Positions 8,513-16,868 of a stretch of DNA of 64,000 nucleotides are shown in pieces; within the stretch, counting starts at the first letter, position 1; the number at the start of each line of letters is the position of its first letter. The notes below the pieces were generated by a model, which was not told the origin of the DNA, made no database searches, and saw nothing but the letters and a program-made list of their open reading frames with translations. The stretch lies in contig CAAGAW010000019.1 in the NCBI GenBank assembly GCA_900767465.1, positions 1 to 64,000 on the forward strand. Direction: 5' to 3'. The stretch is from Clostridia bacterium. GTDB taxonomy: Bacteria; Bacillota; Clostridia; Christensenellales; Pumilibacteraceae. Made by a program: the position numbers and the translations under genes.

Positions 8513-8541
8513 TTGATTTTCCTGCCAAAATTTGTTATAAT
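8513..8541 (+). promoter_or_regulatory. Promoter of the GIY-YIG gene
   Basis: TTGATT (8513-8518), 17-bp spacer, perfect TATAAT (8536-8541). The leader to the ATG at 8647 is about 100 nt. Confidence 0.8.
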
Positions 8542-8646
8542 TAAACAAAAAACTATCGGCGGCATTTCAAAGGCGGTCAAATACAACGGCGGCACACACA
8601 AAGATAAAGTAAATGAATTACGTTTAATATCTAAGAGGCAACAAAA

Positions 8647-9480
8647 ATGGCTACGAGTAAAAAACTTGAAACTATTTATTACAACGGGCAACCGGACGGA
8701 ATCCGGTCTGTTCGTCGGCATTTGTCGACAGTCACCACATACGTTATACCTCGTCCTTTGTTATCGGAAGCAAAGAAAATATCCGGCATCACACGACCTG
8801 GGATATATTACTTAATTAACGAAAATGACGAAAATAAGATCGCGCAAATTTACATCGGACAAACAAGAAACGGCGTTGTCCGCCTCGACGATCACAATCG
8901 CTCCAAAGATTTTTGGAATAAAGCTATTATGTTTCTTGCCGATAATAAGACTTTTTCGTTGGATATGATAAGCGGACTCGAAGAATACGCTATCGTCAAA
9001 GCCCACGAATCAAAGCGTTATAAGGTCGAAAACGCGGTCAGTCCAAAATACGAAATCGACGAATACGATTTGCCGTCTGTCGAAGAAGTTTACGACGAAA
9101 TTCAGTTTGTAATGGCCACTCTCGGTTATAAAATGGACGACGCTAAACAAAATAACGACAATCGGGAAATTTTCCATACGACGAGGAACGGAATTCTTGC
9201 TTACGGCGTGTACGACGGGGATAAGTTCCAAGTGTTGGAAGGCTCTCAGGTGAATATAGCAAAACCGGCCAACCTCGAAAAATATAATAAACAGCGAGAG
9301 AACCTACAATTAAACGGCGATATTATTATGCAAAACGGTATTTTCACCCTGAAAACCACACTTGAATTTAATACGCCGAGCGGTGCGAGCGACTTTATTC
9401 TCGGCGGATCCACAAACGGTTGGACCGAATGGAAAAACAAAGACGGAAAAACCTTAGACGAAATTTGCAGGAAAAAATAA
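8647..9480 (+). CDS. GIY-YIG nuclease-domain protein with C-terminal DUF4357-like domain
   Basis: 277 residues. The middle part holds a GIY-YIG core: GIYYLIN at about residue 56, then IYIGQTRNGVVRLDDHN, and ISGLEEYAIVKAHES, whose Glu could be the metal ligand. The C-terminus (FNTPSGASDFILGGSTNGWTEW...GKTLDEI) matches the pattern of DUF4357, a small domain often attached to such nucleases. Known proteins of this type are found in restriction and mobile contexts, but the role of this one is unknown. Its base composition is more AT-rich than its neighbours, and it sits alone between direct repeats, which suggests it was acquired. AGAGG precedes the ATG. Confidence 0.8.
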   Translation: MATSKKLETIYYNGQPDGIRSVRRHLSTVTTYVIPRPLLSEAKKISGITRPGIYYLINENDENKIAQIYIGQTRNGVVRLDDHNRSKDFWNKAIMFLADNKTFSLDMISGLEEYAIVKAHESKRYKVENAVSPKYEIDEYDLPSVEEVYDEIQFVMATLGYKMDDAKQNNDNREIFHTTRNGILAYGVYDGDKFQVLEGSQVNIAKPANLEKYNKQRENLQLNGDIIMQNGIFTLKTTLEFNTPSGASDFILGGSTNGWTEWKNKDGKTLDEICRKK

Positions 9481-9586
9481 AGAAGCAACAATGTTGCTTT
9501 CCGACGGTACGCAACGATACAAATCATAAAATATCGATTAACGCATCCTGATTATTATACAACGTTCACTCATGTAGTTTTTTACA

Positions 9587-9616
9587 CGCGGGACGTAATC
9601 CCGGGCGAGGGGTAAA
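9587..9616 (+). repeat. 30-bp direct repeat, right of GIY-YIG cassette
   Basis: Second copy of the repeat at 8331-8360 (28/30 identity), 1.26 kb away. Together they bracket the GIY-YIG gene, its promoter and its upstream hairpin. Confidence 0.85.
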
Positions 9617-9618
9617 CA

Positions 9619-9655
9619 AACACGGAGACTTACCGTAGCGGCGAGTCTCCGTGTT
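9619..9655. terminator. Terminator after the GIY-YIG cassette
   Basis: A 12-bp perfect stem, AACACGGAGACT / AGTCTCCGTGTT, followed by TTTCG. It can act in the plus direction. Confidence 0.75.
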
Positions 9656-9663
9656 TTTCGTAT

Positions 9664-9813
9664 TTACGATGGATTATTTTTCGTATCGACAGATGCGATA
9701 AGGCGGTAGTCGGCAAAGGCGCAATCCGCTAGCGTATCGACGAGTCGTTGCGCTTCGGCGTGATCGCCCGACCGAAAAACGTTATGACGTACACGGTTTT
9801 TTCGTATTTTCAC
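9664..9813 (-). CDS. Small ORF, possibly a decayed gene
   Basis: 49 residues from a GTG start, too short for most gene callers. The reading SGDHAEAQRLVDTLADCAF has codon use like the neighbours and looks protein-like, and the frame stays open upstream to about 9880, at the end of the SGNH gene. No good ribosome binding site is visible. It could be a remnant of a longer gene or a genuine small protein. No function is assigned. Confidence 0.3.
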   Translation of the reverse strand: MKIRKNRVRHNVFRSGDHAEAQRLVDTLADCAFADYRLIASVDTKNNPS

Positions 9814-9860
9814 GATCGTTTCGTTGTGCGCGCCCGGCAAGCGACAGACCTCGTCGCGGG

Positions 9861-10943
9861 TTATTTTTTAAATAGCGGCGCGACGACTTCGTTTATCCGT
9901 TTTGCCATATAATAAAATCCCAGATCGGTCGGGTGAACGCCGTCCACGGTGCAATTTCCGCGTTCGGATTCGGGGAAAAACTCGCTTCCGTCGATAAAAT
10001 ACACGTTTTTGTCGCCCTCTTCTCTCGCGCGGTCGAAAGTCGCTTTTACGATCTCTTTTCGCCTGATATAGTTTGCGTCGTGTTCGATCGACGGCTTGCT
10101 GATCATAACGATCGGTGTTTCGGGGCGACGGGCGCGATACGTTTTATAGAACCGGAAATGCGTTTCGGCGAGGTATTCGGGCGAGGGCGCGTTGTAGTCG
10201 TAGTCCATTACGAACGCTGACGCGTCGATCGAGGCGAGGAATTTTGCCATGCTCGTTTCGGCGCGCGCGGAACCGCTGAATCCGTAGTTGATAAAATCCG
10301 CGTCGTTCCACTTGGACACAAGTGCCTGATAACTCGCGTCGGGACGGCTCGCGCAGCCGCCCTGCGTTATTGACGAGCCGTAATACACGACCGGTTTTTC
10401 GATCGTGTAGCGTTCGCCATGCTCGATTGTCGCAGTTTCGTCGAAGCCGAGCGTAAGCGAATCCACGTCGTTATACAGCGGGAAATACAGTACGTATTCT
10501 CGCATTTTTCCGCCTTTGAGCGGCTCGGTACGCTCGAATCCCCGCGTTTCGAAATGTTCGGGGCGCATGGACGCGACGTGAGAATACACGCCGCTTTCTT
10601 TCTCGACGAGGACAAAGCCCGAACTGCCCGTAAGCGGCATGTGCGTCATATCGCAAAGGGACGAATACGTCGCTTCGAGTCGGATCAAGGACGAGTCCGT
10701 TCTGAATCTTATTCTTCCGCCCGCCGTATTGCGCCGAAGCACCGTTACGCCCTCGTTTGCCGTAATCGCTACCGACTCCGGCACGCGGTAAAACCCGCCT
10801 TCGTCCGTCGAATACGAGAGTCCGTAAAGGTCGAACGGTTCGCACGGAATATCGAAGTTGCGTATTCCGTCCGCGACGATTCCTGTTGACGTCATATTTT
10901 TATCGACGTCGAGTACCGTTTTTTTCGTTTTTTCTTCCGACAT
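9861..10943 (-). CDS. SGNH/GDSL-type hydrolase with N-terminal GxDLY-like domain
   Basis: 360 residues from the ATG at 10943, chosen because AGAGG lies just upstream; upstream in-frame codons run into repeat sequence. The N-terminal third (CEPFDLYGLSYSTDEGGFYRV) resembles the beta-sandwich GxDLY domain that precedes one class of SGNH enzymes. The hydrolase part has the block I motif YYGSSITQGG (Ser nucleophile), a GFSGSA oxyanion loop and the catalytic Asp/His pair in VDGVHPTDLG. There is no signal peptide, so it should act in the cytoplasm. The substrate is unknown; deacetylation or deacylation of sugars or small esters is typical for the family. Confidence 0.85.
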   Translation of the reverse strand: MSEEKTKKTVLDVDKNMTSTGIVADGIRNFDIPCEPFDLYGLSYSTDEGGFYRVPESVAITANEGVTVLRRNTAGGRIRFRTDSSLIRLEATYSSLCDMTHMPLTGSSGFVLVEKESGVYSHVASMRPEHFETRGFERTEPLKGGKMREYVLYFPLYNDVDSLTLGFDETATIEHGERYTIEKPVVYYGSSITQGGCASRPDASYQALVSKWNDADFINYGFSGSARAETSMAKFLASIDASAFVMDYDYNAPSPEYLAETHFRFYKTYRARRPETPIVMISKPSIEHDANYIRRKEIVKATFDRAREEGDKNVYFIDGSEFFPESERGNCTVDGVHPTDLGFYYMAKRINEVVAPLFKK

Positions 10944-11040
10944 GATTTTTACCTCTTTTGAATGTTTGCGCTCCGTGTGATGCGGCACCCGCGCGGGCGC
11001 GCGTGCGGGGCAGTTGTTTACCGTTGCTTTGTCATTTAAA

Positions 11041-11452
11041 CAACCCCTCATCCGTCACTCCGTGCCACCTTCCCCCAAGGGGGAAGGCTTTACGGGCGAT
11101 AAGCCGCAGCGAGCAAGTATTTAGTTCCGTGCTTTTGCAAACGCTCGTTATATCGCAAAACATAATACTTGACCGCGGTTGTCACGCGATAACGTCACTT
11201 TTATATCATTTCCGACCTATTCATGCGTTGCGGGGTCCGGGACACAGCCGCAAGGCGGCGAGCCGCCACAGGCAAGTATTTAGTTCCGTGCTTTTGCAAA
11301 CACTCGTTATATCACTTACCCCAATACTTGACCGCGGGGAGTCCCCGCACCGGCGACTTTTTGGTACTTTTTCTTCGCTTGAAAAAGTACATATCCCATT
11401 CCTTTGTTTCTTTCTTAAAGAAAAGGTTGTTTTATTTTCCTCAAAGTAAGCG
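11041..11452. repeat. Intergenic repeat block
   Basis: Contains two copies (11114-11178 and 11273-11337) of a module that starts CAAGTATTTAGTTCCGTGCT and ends AATACTTGACCGCGG, so its ends form an inverted repeat CAAGTATT...AATACTTG. A third copy is at 17990-18053. The flanking text GTTGCGGGGTCCGGGACACA is also shared with 17.9 kb. No gene is supported. Confidence 0.8.
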
Positions 11453-12403
11453 TCAGATCTTCGTGTTGGAGCGGATACGATTGTTGAGTTCTTCGAGGGC
11501 GGAGAATCCCATCGTTTTAAGCCGATGATTGCGCGCGACGACTTCGAGAATTATGGACAGATTGCGACCCGGTCTGACGGGGATAACGTACAGCGGGAGT
11601 TCGGTTTCGAGCAACGTATAGAAATTTTGTTCGTCGCCGAGCCGGTCGTAAGCCTTGCCGCTGACCCAGTCTTCGAGTTTGACGACGATATCCACGACCT
11701 TGCTGTTGCGAATCGCGCCCGCGCCGTAAAGCGCGCTGATGTCGATAATACCGATCCCGCGTATCTCCATAAAGTGGCGTATCGCCTGCGGGGACTCGCC
11801 CACGAGCCGATCGGAAACTCGGCGAAGCGTAACGGCGTCGTCCGCAACGAGCCGGTGTCCGCGCTGTATGAGTTCGAGCGCGGTTTCGGACTTGCCTATG
11901 CTCGAATCGCCCGTAATAAGCACGCCCACGCCGTACATATCCATCAGAACGCCGTGAATCGTTTCGGTAGGCGCGAGAATCTCGTTGAGGTAAATACTGA
12001 GTTCGTTGACGAACGCGGTCGTACGAAGCGGCGAACGGAGTATTACGCGGTCGTACTTTTTAGCCGCCGCGACGAGTTCGCCGAGCGGTTTTGCCGCCGT
12101 GGTAAGCACCAGACACGGAAATCCGTACGAGCAGAACCGCTCGCACACGAACGCGCGTTCGACTTTATCGAGCGACAGAAGATAACTCATTTCCTGCTCG
12201 CCGATGACCTGAACGCGCTCGGCGGAAAAGTGTTCGTAATAGCCCGCAAGCTGAAGTCCCGGGCGGGAAACGTTAAAAGTCGCGATATGTATAAGCCGCT
12301 CGGGATCGCCGTAGATTACGTCGAGATTGAGCCGCTCGGCAAAGTCTGCGACGGATACGTCGGTTTCGGTTTCCTGAAGTTCGGTAAGTTTGAGTTTAGC
12401 CAT
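11453..12403 (-). CDS. hprK: HPr kinase/phosphorylase
   Basis: 316 residues, the usual length. It phosphorylates HPr on the regulatory Ser and reverses this, controlling CcpA-dependent catabolite repression. The Walker A motif GDSSIGKS (about 166-173), HRLVADDAV and the family signature MEIRGIGIIDI (212-222) are all intact. The start is the ATG at 12403, two bases after the HAD gene; the GGAGG ribosome site lies inside the last codons of that gene. An in-frame ATG seven codons earlier would overlap the HAD stop and is less likely. It is the last gene of a five-gene coupled operon. Confidence 0.95.
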   Translation of the reverse strand: MAKLKLTELQETETDVSVADFAERLNLDVIYGDPERLIHIATFNVSRPGLQLAGYYEHFSAERVQVIGEQEMSYLLSLDKVERAFVCERFCSYGFPCLVLTTAAKPLGELVAAAKKYDRVILRSPLRTTAFVNELSIYLNEILAPTETIHGVLMDMYGVGVLITGDSSIGKSETALELIQRGHRLVADDAVTLRRVSDRLVGESPQAIRHFMEIRGIGIIDISALYGAGAIRNSKVVDIVVKLEDWVSGKAYDRLGDEQNFYTLLETELPLYVIPVRPGRNLSIILEVVARNHRLKTMGFSALEELNNRIRSNTKI

Positions 12404-12405
12404 AT

Positions 12406-13236
12406 TTATATTTCCTCCATACAATACTTATTTATAACCCACGCCACGGCGTCCTCGTCTGCGCGGGGAGCGATTACGTCCGCCGCAGCCCTGACATCCG
12501 CGTTTGCCGAAGCGGGCGCGATTCCGAGACCCGCCGCGCGGATCATTCCCGTATCGTTCTGTCCGTCGCCCATCGCGACGCAACCCGAGAGCGGTATTCC
12601 GTAAATGTTCGCAACGGCTTTCATACCCGCCGCTTTTCCCGCGGACGAACTGACGAATTCGAGATAGTTTTTGGTCGTCATATAGTATTCGACGCCGCCA
12701 AGGTTCGCGGCGGCAACCGCGCCGACGAGTTTATTCCACTCCTCGTCCGACTGATTTTCGCGCACGATCATTATTTTCATCGGCGTAAGATCGGGGTTAG
12801 CGTCCACGTACGCGGCAAGGTCGCCTACCGCCTTTATCGGCGAACCGGTAATATGTTCGTACCAGGCGTTAATTTCGTTGCGCTCGGCGGCGTAAACGTA
12901 CTGCAGGTCGTAAAAATGCATATACGTATTATGATTTTTCGCGATTTCTATAACTTGCTTAAGCGTTTCGAGAGGCAGAAATTTGCAAAAAATCGTGTTG
13001 CCGTCCTTATCCGCCGCGTGCGCTCCGTTATACCCTATCATGGGTACGGTCTGCTTGTCGATCCCGAGCGAAACGAGTATTTTGTGCGTAGGCGCGGTCA
13101 TTCGTCCGGTGTTGAGAATAAAACGTCCGCCCGCCGCGATATATTTCTTTATAGCCTCGCGGTTTGCCGGCGAAACGTATTCGTCGCGGGTACAGAGCGT
13201 GCCGTCGAAGTCGCAAAAGAAAGCCTTGTATTTCAT
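12406..13236 (-). CDS. HAD-superfamily Cof-type sugar phosphatase
   Basis: 276 residues. Motif I FCDFDGTLC carries the nucleophile and acid/base Asp, motif II is ILNTG, motif III is a Lys in the SSAGKAAGM region, and motif IV is VAMGDGQNDTGMI. A Cof-type (C2B) cap lies between residues 85 and 190. Relatives dephosphorylate sugar phosphates, FMN or pyridoxal phosphate; the substrate here is not predictable. The start overlaps the uvrC stop by four bases (ATGA). Confidence 0.9.
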   Translation of the reverse strand: MKYKAFFCDFDGTLCTRDEYVSPANREAIKKYIAAGGRFILNTGRMTAPTHKILVSLGIDKQTVPMIGYNGAHAADKDGNTIFCKFLPLETLKQVIEIAKNHNTYMHFYDLQYVYAAERNEINAWYEHITGSPIKAVGDLAAYVDANPDLTPMKIMIVRENQSDEEWNKLVGAVAAANLGGVEYYMTTKNYLEFVSSSAGKAAGMKAVANIYGIPLSGCVAMGDGQNDTGMIRAAGLGIAPASANADVRAAADVIAPRADEDAVAWVINKYCMEEI

Positions 13237-15032
13237 TCGTTCTTCTCCTTATGAAAATGTTCGTAAACGGCGTTCGCGGTGCGCTCGTCAAGCCCGACCG
13301 CACGAAGGGTTTCGGGCGAAGCCTGTTTTATTCCGGACGGCGACGGGAACGCTTTAAGAAGCAAAGCGCGTTTTTTCTCGCCTATTCCCTTTACCTCGTC
13401 GAGTTCGGAAAAATACCGTTTTGCGCGGGTTTTGCGGTGATACGTTATGGCGAACCGGTGCGCTTCGTCGCGAACTCGCTGCATAAGCCGAAGCGCGTAA
13501 TGATCGTGAGGAAGCACGATCGGTTCGGGATTATACGGCGTGAAAATCTCCTCTTCGCGCTTGGCAAGTCCGACCATAGGCACGTCGAATCCCTCGCTTT
13601 TCATAACGTCGTACGCGAAATGAAGTTGCCCTTTGCCGCCGTCGATAACGATAAGATCGGGAAGATACGAGAATTTTTCGTCCTCGCGGCTGCGGCGGAA
13701 TCTGCGGCGGATAACCTCTTCCATACAGCGGAAGTCGTCCGAGCCTTCGACCGTCTTTATCTTGTACTTGCGATAGTCTTGCGGCGACGGTCTGCCGCCG
13801 ATAAACACCGACTGCGAAGCGACCTTGTCCACGCCGCTGATGTTGGAAATATCGTAACACTCGATTCGGTGCGCCGATTTTATGCCGAGAATTTTCGCAA
13901 GCGACTCGCACGCGCCTTCCGTCATGTCGTATTCGCGCTCGGTCTTTTGCCTGCTTTTGACGAGGTAGTCGGAGGCGTTACCGGCAGCCGTTTCCACGAG
14001 CCGTTTTCTCATGCCCTTTTGCGGGACGACGAATTCGGGCGGCTTGCCGTAAGTTGCGAGAAGTTCGGTAATTGCGGCGGCATCGATCTCTTCGGGCAGA
14101 CAAATCTCCTGCGGAAGTTCTTTGCCCGCGTAATACTGCGCCATAAAGGTCGAGAGCGCGTCGCCCATATCGGGCGAACCGTCGCTGACGGCGAAGTTCT
14201 GCACGCCGATAAGTTTGTTTCCGCGCACGATCGCAACCGAAATTACGCCGCGATTGCCGTCGAACGCATAAGCGTAAGCGTCGATGTCGGTTACCGCGCC
14301 GAGATTTGCGACGGTACGCTCGCGGAGTTTTTTGAGCATTTCGAGCCGGTCGCGGTACTCTATCGCCCGCTCGAACTGTTCGCCGTCGGCGGCGGCTGCC
14401 ATTTTTTCGGACAGAATCTTTTCCGCTCCGTCGTCGTAACCGGACAAAAACCGCATAACGCGATTAACCGATTCGCGGTAGTCCTCGGGCGAGACGTACT
14501 TCATACACGGCGCGTCGCACAGTCCGATGTCGTAGTTAAGACACGGGCGGGAACGTTTTTGCATAATTTTGGAGCAGGTACGGACTTTGTAGCACGAGCG
14601 GATAACGTCCACGAGGTCGCCCGCGCGCACGCCGTTAAAAAACGGTCCGTAATACCGCGCGCCGTCGCGACGAACCTTGCGCGTGATCTCGACGCTTGGG
14701 TAGTCGGGGCGAAGGTCGATTTTGATATACGGCGAGTGCTTGTCGTCTTTGAGCAGTATGTTGTAATGCGGCTTATACTTGCGGATAAGGTTCGCTTCCA
14801 GCGCAAGCGCGTCCTTTTCGGTGAGCGTGATTATATAGTCGAAGTCGTCCACGTTGTCCACCATCGCCTGAACTTTCGGGAGTTTGGGGGACGAGCCGAA
14901 ATACTGCCGCACGCGCCGCGTCAGAAGTACGGCTTTGCCGACGTAGATTATATTCCCGCCCTTGTCGCGCATTATATAAACGCCGCTTTTTTCGGGCAGG
15001 TCTTTAAGCTTTTTGCGTATTTTATCGTTCAT
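13233..15032 (-). CDS. uvrC: Excinuclease ABC subunit C
   Basis: 599 residues. It makes both incisions in nucleotide excision repair together with UvrB. Order of parts: GIY-YIG endonuclease (SGVYIMRDKGGNIIYVGKA, about 14-35), a Cys-rich segment (CLNYDIGLCDAPCMKY), the UVR helix region that binds UvrB (EQFERAIEYRDRLEMLKKL), the RNase H-like nuclease (IECYDISNISG, IVIDGGKGQL) and C-terminal helix-hairpin-helix motifs (GIGEKKRALLL, VGLDERTANAVYEHF). The start is the ATG at 15032, which overlaps the queH stop as ATGA. uvrA and uvrB are not in this window. Confidence 0.96.
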   Translation of the reverse strand: MNDKIRKKLKDLPEKSGVYIMRDKGGNIIYVGKAVLLTRRVRQYFGSSPKLPKVQAMVDNVDDFDYIITLTEKDALALEANLIRKYKPHYNILLKDDKHSPYIKIDLRPDYPSVEITRKVRRDGARYYGPFFNGVRAGDLVDVIRSCYKVRTCSKIMQKRSRPCLNYDIGLCDAPCMKYVSPEDYRESVNRVMRFLSGYDDGAEKILSEKMAAAADGEQFERAIEYRDRLEMLKKLRERTVANLGAVTDIDAYAYAFDGNRGVISVAIVRGNKLIGVQNFAVSDGSPDMGDALSTFMAQYYAGKELPQEICLPEEIDAAAITELLATYGKPPEFVVPQKGMRKRLVETAAGNASDYLVKSRQKTEREYDMTEGACESLAKILGIKSAHRIECYDISNISGVDKVASQSVFIGGRPSPQDYRKYKIKTVEGSDDFRCMEEVIRRRFRRSREDEKFSYLPDLIVIDGGKGQLHFAYDVMKSEGFDVPMVGLAKREEEIFTPYNPEPIVLPHDHYALRLMQRVRDEAHRFAITYHRKTRAKRYFSELDEVKGIGEKKRALLLKAFPSPSGIKQASPETLRAVGLDERTANAVYEHFHKEKNE

Positions 15033-15616
15033 TTTCGCTCTTTTGCAAATTCGCAACCGCAGTAAACCTGCCGGTACAATCCCATTTCGCGGCTTTTTAC
15101 CGTGCTTTCGTAAAATCCGTTACGCTTTTTAAAGTCGGACGGAATCCATATTACGCCTGTCGCTTTCTCCGCCTCGAGGCCGAGTTCGTTTATAAGCCGC
15201 GCGGACTTGTGCGGGCTTACCGACAGCGTTGTGCAGAACTCGGTAAAGCCGCCCTCCGTCGCTTTTAAGGCGGTTTTGCGGATACGGAGCGCGATACATT
15301 TTGCACAACGGCTTCCGCCCTCGGGCGCGTTCTCTTCGCCTTTGACGCACGCCAGAAATTCGTCGTGGTCGTACGGCTCGACGATAAGCGGAAGGCCGTA
15401 AAGGGCGGCGAGTTTTTCGACTTCGCGCAGTCTTTTTTCAAACTCGGCGACGGTGTCTATGTTCGGGTTGTAAAAGTAAAGCGTAGGGCGCGCGGAAATC
15501 ACGCGCGGCAGTACTCCGCACGCGCACGGCGCGCAACAAACGTGCAAAAACGGGTTTTTTGCCGCTTTTACCGCCTCGTCCGTGTATTTATCCGCGTTTT
15601 CGATAACGTCGTTCAT
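15029..15616 (-). CDS. queH: Epoxyqueuosine reductase QueH
   Basis: 195 residues. It carries out the last step of queuosine synthesis in tRNA and is the non-orthologous replacement of QueG. The HVCCAPCACG motif near the N-terminus, YNPNID, the GGSRCAKCIALR Cys pair, TTLSVSPHK, PSDFKKRNGFYES and the C-terminal YRQVYCGC agree with the QueH (DUF208) family. These Cys residues bind its iron-sulfur and metal centres. The start is the ATG at 15616, overlapping the protease stop by ATGA. Other que genes are not nearby. Confidence 0.94.
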   Translation of the reverse strand: MNDVIENADKYTDEAVKAAKNPFLHVCCAPCACGVLPRVISARPTLYFYNPNIDTVAEFEKRLREVEKLAALYGLPLIVEPYDHDEFLACVKGEENAPEGGSRCAKCIALRIRKTALKATEGGFTEFCTTLSVSPHKSARLINELGLEAEKATGVIWIPSDFKKRNGFYESTVKSREMGLYRQVYCGCEFAKERK

Positions 15617-16668
15617 AACTCTATAACCGCGCCGCCCGTTTCCGCGCTGAATTCCGTCGTTCCGCACCTCAGCAGTCCCGCAACCGTCCGCGTAAACGTG
15701 GTGTCCGCTCTCACTCCGTTTATTTCGTCTATTATCGTCCCACGGGCGTCGGACGAGGCAAGCGGCGTAAGTTTCCCGTCCGCGTACTCATAGCCTAAAA
15801 GATAAAGTTTTCTGTCCGCATACTCGAAGCGGTAGAGTTTCCCGCCGCTCTCGCGGGTTATTTCCTGCGTGTCGCGAACGATTCCGCCTACCGCGACCTC
15901 GCGCGAATCCAACGAAAAATCGGGTCGGATCAACTCGTGCTTATACGTAGTTCCCGCTCCGTCCGTGACTTTTCCCGCGCGAATCGACTCGTACACCGCC
16001 GCGACTATTTCCGCGGGCGTAACGTAGCACATGTCGTTGCCGGTTGCCGCCACGTTTCTGCCTATCGCCGCGCCGACGACAGCGCCGTACCGATCGATGA
16101 TCATTCCTCCGCTCGACCCCTCGTAAATTCCGCCGCTTATGCGCGTAACGAGGCGATTGTACCCCTCGATTTTCCGTATTTCCTCGGCAAGCGACACGCG
16201 CGACGCAAGATACGACGTGCCGTCGCCGTTGGGGCTTGCTATAACCGCGACCTCTTTGCCGACCGCCCGATCGGAAATCATGTACGGCGCAAGTACGCCC
16301 TTGCCGTTGAATCCGGTCTTTTTCGTTTCGTAAACGATAACATCCGATTTTTCGTCGTAGCCGACAATACGGGTATTCGATTCGGGCGAGTACTCGCTCT
16401 CGCCGTAGAATTTAATACGAGGCGTCTGAGTTCCCGCCACGTGAAAACACGAAATTATATACGCGACGTCGGTCGCGCCGCACGCGACGAAGCCCGATCC
16501 GGACTTGGCTCCCGCGCGGATTTCGACCGCGTAAGGCGCGTAAATATCAAAGAGTCTCTCGTCGGTGATCGGTTGCGGTCCGGACGGTTTTCCGGCGCAC
16601 GCGAAAACACACGCGGCGAGAATTGCCGCCAAGGTCGCGCTTATTAACTTTTTCAAGCCGTTTTTCAT
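15613..16668 (-). CDS. Lipoprotein trypsin-like serine protease
   Basis: 351 residues. The signal peptide ends in the lipobox VFAC (about 21-24). A chymotrypsin-fold protease follows with the triad His in SCFHVAG, Asp in DEKSDVIVYE and Ser in YEGSSGGMII, as in HtrA-type S1C enzymes. The C-terminal third (about 240-351) could be a PDZ-like substrate domain, ending DEINGVRADTTFTRTVAGLL, a pattern typical of PDZ repeats in HtrA. It should act outside the membrane on misfolded or processed surface proteins. It is the first gene of the operon, with a good promoter at 16837-16865. Linkage with hprK and DNA repair is organisational rather than functional as far as can be seen. Confidence 0.88.
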   Translation of the reverse strand: MKNGLKKLISATLAAILAACVFACAGKPSGPQPITDERLFDIYAPYAVEIRAGAKSGSGFVACGATDVAYIISCFHVAGTQTPRIKFYGESEYSPESNTRIVGYDEKSDVIVYETKKTGFNGKGVLAPYMISDRAVGKEVAVIASPNGDGTSYLASRVSLAEEIRKIEGYNRLVTRISGGIYEGSSGGMIIDRYGAVVGAAIGRNVAATGNDMCYVTPAEIVAAVYESIRAGKVTDGAGTTYKHELIRPDFSLDSREVAVGGIVRDTQEITRESGGKLYRFEYADRKLYLLGYEYADGKLTPLASSDARGTIIDEINGVRADTTFTRTVAGLLRCGTTEFSAETGGAVIEL

Positions 16669-16836
16669 CGACTCTCCTTCGGTATTATCCGACGCCTGCC
16701 CGGATTTCGACGTCCGCGACGGACGGTCTATCCCCGCCGCGTTGTTTTTTCTGTTGCCCTGCGCCTTTCGTCGGCGGTTTTTCGTTGCCGTTATTCTGCG
16801 CTTTTTGTTTTCCGTTTTTGCCGTTGCGTTTTCCGT

Positions 16837-16865
16837 ATTATAACATACTTTCGGGAAAATGTAAA
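16837..16865 (-). promoter_or_regulatory. Promoter of the protease-queH-uvrC-HAD-hprK operon
   Basis: TTTACA (16860-16865), 17-bp spacer, TATAAT (16837-16842) on the minus strand. The leader is about 160 nt. Confidence 0.8.
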
Positions 16866-16868
16866 CCG

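Noticed and set aside
13164..15065. A 633-codon open frame opposite uvrC
   Set aside because: Fully antisense to uvrC, which shows every expected motif.
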